Assembly: GCA_021794255.1 (NCBI GenBank)
Contig: JAJYRF010000075.1
Span: 1-42,535 of the forward strand
From: a bacterium
GTDB taxonomy: Bacteria > SZUA-79 > Acidulodesulfobacterales > Acidulodesulfobacteraceae
Direction of reading: 5' to 3'
Length of the DNA: 42,535 nucleotides
The position numbers and the translations under genes were made by a program. Every line of letters starts with the position of its first letter. Position 1 is the stretch's first letter. Below the pieces are notes generated by a model. It made no database searches, had not been told where the DNA came from, and saw only the letters and a list, made by a program, of their open reading frames with translations. Of the stretch, positions 40,833-42,535 are shown one piece after another.

Positions 40833-42535
40833 ATGTTTAAAATAAAAATGACCTCAAAAATTTATCAACCTCTTGCCGAAAGAATGCGACCTAAAACGCT
40901 TGATGAATTTGCAGGGCAGAGTCATATACTTGAGAAAGATAAGCCGTTAAGAAAAATGATTGACGGCATCAGCAACTTTAAAGATAGCAATAATATTAAC
41001 TGCAATAATGGTGATAACGGTAGCAGCAGTGAAGACGGCAATATTAATAACAACTGCAATAATAATAGCGGCAACAACGTCTGCAATATTGAAACCTTTA
41101 CATTGCAGTCAATGATACTTTGGGGTCCTCCTGGGTGCGGAAAAACAACTCTGGCAAAAATTATAGCTGAAATATCAGGGTTAGAGTTTTATCAAATTTC
41201 GGCTGTTTCTTCAGGTATAAAAGAAATACGTGAAATACTAGATAAAACCTTTAACGGCTATAATAATTCTGATAATATAAACAGTAATTTAAATAATTTA
41301 AATAATAGCAACGATATATATAATAAAAATAATAAAAATAATTTTAATAATTTTAACATTAAAACTAAAAACAGACGTACTAAAAATAGTATTGATAATC
41401 TAAATAATAATGATATTTTTTTTAAACAAGCCGATTTTTGGGATAGTGAAAATTATAAAAATGGCAATGCCGGTGAAGCAGATAATTTTAAAGAAGATAG
41501 CGAAATTATTAATAACGAAATTATTAAAAAACCGATATTGCTTTTTATTGACGAAATGCATAGATTTAATAAAATTCAGCAAGACAGTCTTCTCCATTCA
41601 ATTGAAGACGGGAGCATAATATTAATAGGCGCCACGACTGAGAATCCTTCATTTGAAATTACATCTCCTATTTTATCGAGATGCGCTGTTTTTACTTTAA
41701 ATCCGTTGGATTACGAAGACCTTAATTATATAATTGATAGAGCGCTGAAAAAAGATATATTTTTATCTAAAAAGAAAATAATAATTAAGGATGAATATAT
41801 AAAACCGTTGATAAATTTTAGCGGGAAAGATGCAAGAATTATGCTTAATGCGCTTGAAAGAGCCGTAAATTTAACGGCAGAAAATGAAAATGGAGAGATA
41901 ATTTTAACAGACGATATAATTTCATCTGCATATTTAAGAGCCGATAAATATGACAGAATGGGAGAAGAACATTATAACACAATATCTGCTTTTATTAAAA
42001 GTTTAAGAGGAAGCGACCCCGATGCTGCGGTTTTTTATCTCGCAAAAATGCTTAATGCCGGCGAAGACCCATTATTTATAGCAAGAAGAATGTTAATTCT
42101 TGCAAGCGAAGATATCGGTAATGCCGAACCTTATGCATTAACCCTTTCTGTTAGTTGTTTTAATGCCGTTAAAGTTATAGGTATGCCGGAATCGCGAATT
42201 ATTTTATCGCAGTGCGCTACTTATCTTTCAAGTTGTCCAAAATCAAACGCAAGTTATGTTGCAATAGAAGAAGCTATTAAGGACGCAAAGTCTTTTCCCG
42301 ACATAACTGTTCCGCTTCATTTAAGAAACGCTCCTACACAACTTATGAAAGATTTGTCTTATCATCAAGGTTATAAATATTCTCATAATTTTGAAGACCA
42401 TTTTATCGCAGAACAGAATTATTTGCCCGACAAACTGAAAAATCGCCAATATTATTATCCTCAGACAACAGGAAAAGAAAAAGCAATAAAAGACAGATTA
42501 AATGAATTATGGGGGAAAAGCGGAGAGAAAAAATA
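40833..42535 (+). CDS. rarA: Replication-associated recombination protein RarA (MgsA), with two Asn-rich insertions; stop outside window
   Basis: AAA+ ATPase acting at stalled replication forks. Motifs in order: QPLAERMRPKTLDEFAGQSHIL, Walker A GPPGCGKTT (98-106), AVSSGIKEIREIL, Walker B LLFIDEMHRFNKIQQD (about 236-251), GATTENPSFE, then the tetramerisation region with SLRGSDPDAAVFYLAKML, ASEDIGNAEP and VPLHLRNAPTQLMKD, ending near KDRLNELW. Two Asn-rich inserts occur: about 47-90 before Walker A, and about 141-233 between the SGIKEIRE helix and Walker B. The frame is open for 567 codons and the window ends with TA, the probable first two bases of the stop. ATG 40848 is an alternative start; neither has a ribosome site. 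Confidence 0.92.
   Translation, partial: MFKIKMTSKIYQPLAERMRPKTLDEFAGQSHILEKDKPLRKMIDGISNFKDSNNINCNNGDNGSSSEDGNINNNCNNNSGNNVCNIETFTLQSMILWGPPGCGKTTLAKIIAEISGLEFYQISAVSSGIKEIREILDKTFNGYNNSDNINSNLNNLNNSNDIYNKNNKNNFNNFNIKTKNRRTKNSIDNLNNNDIFFKQADFWDSENYKNGNAGEADNFKEDSEIINNEIIKKPILLFIDEMHRFNKIQQDSLLHSIEDGSIILIGATTENPSFEITSPILSRCAVFTLNPLDYEDLNYIIDRALKKDIFLSKKKIIIKDEYIKPLINFSGKDARIMLNALERAVNLTAENENGEIILTDDIISSAYLRADKYDRMGEEHYNTISAFIKSLRGSDPDAAVFYLAKMLNAGEDPLFIARRMLILASEDIGNAEPYALTLSVSCFNAVKVIGMPESRIILSQCATYLSSCPKSNASYVAIEEAIKDAKSFPDITVPLHLRNAPTQLMKDLSYHQGYKYSHNFEDHFIAEQNYLPDKLKNRQYYYPQTTGKEKAIKDRLNELWGKSGEKK

Noticed and set aside
41400..41619. Opposite-strand and shifted open frames inside rarA
   Set aside because: They lie within the Asn-rich insert of rarA, overlap each other and show no family features. 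AT-rich low-complexity sequence opens all frames.

Overview
The window is a very AT-rich bacterial chromosome segment; base composition was judged by eye, not computed. It carries a carbon-metabolism cluster, one complete dcw (division and cell wall) cluster, and a mixed tail containing ssrA. No plasmid, phage or IS gene was recognised. MurE has the DNPR motif of meso-diaminopimelate-adding enzymes, and a CheZ-like protein is present, so a Gram-negative-type, probably motile bacterium is likely. The reverse-TCA (rTCA) enzyme set is of the kind known from Hydrogenobacter (Aquificota). Similar sets may occur in Nitrospirota/Leptospirillum-like and some autotrophic acidophilic Desulfobacterota-like lineages. 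The sequence alone does not settle the phylum. Region 1 (1-12.6 kb): archaeal-type phosphoglycerate mutase; NAD-type isocitrate dehydrogenase; an OsmC-like protein; a two-subunit biotin carboxylase (best read as 2-oxoglutarate carboxylase CfiB/CfiA); both subunits of a citryl-CoA synthetase; citryl-CoA lyase; class II fructose-1,6-bisphosphatase; an NDUFA9-like NAD(P)-binding protein; and a DsrE-like protein. Together these can take 2-oxoglutarate through oxalosuccinate and isocitrate to citrate (aconitase is not in the window), citryl-CoA, then acetyl-CoA plus oxaloacetate. The mutase and bisphosphatase serve gluconeogenesis from the fixed carbon. Region 2 (12.6-33.4 kb): a dcw cluster in the classical order mraZ-rsmH-ftsL-ftsI-murE-murF-mraY-murD-ftsW-murG-murC-murB-ddl-ftsQ-ftsA-ftsZ. 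It is preceded by a promoter and three MraZ-type operator repeats. Gene order is textbook, but most genes are separated by 50-230 bp AT-rich spacers full of short tandem duplications, and most starts lack a Shine-Dalgarno (SD) sequence. ftsA (TTG start) and ftsZ do have one. Region 3 (33.5-42.5 kb): a B12-binding-type radical SAM protein; a small CbiX-like chelatase (minus strand); an orphan ABC ATPase; a class II aldolase-family protein (minus strand); tmRNA with a readable tag and a hairpin terminator; smpB; a TlpA-like thioredoxin; a CheZ-like phosphatase; and rarA, which runs to the last base with its stop just outside. The most unusual signals are copies of gene ends in the spacers. A 72-bp near-perfect copy of the 5' end of glpX lies just upstream of glpX. 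A diverged in-frame copy of the radical SAM gene's 5' end stops directly against its ATG. The 3' ends of at least eight genes are re-duplicated around or just after the stop codon. Asn-rich insertions also interrupt several conserved enzymes, most strikingly RarA.
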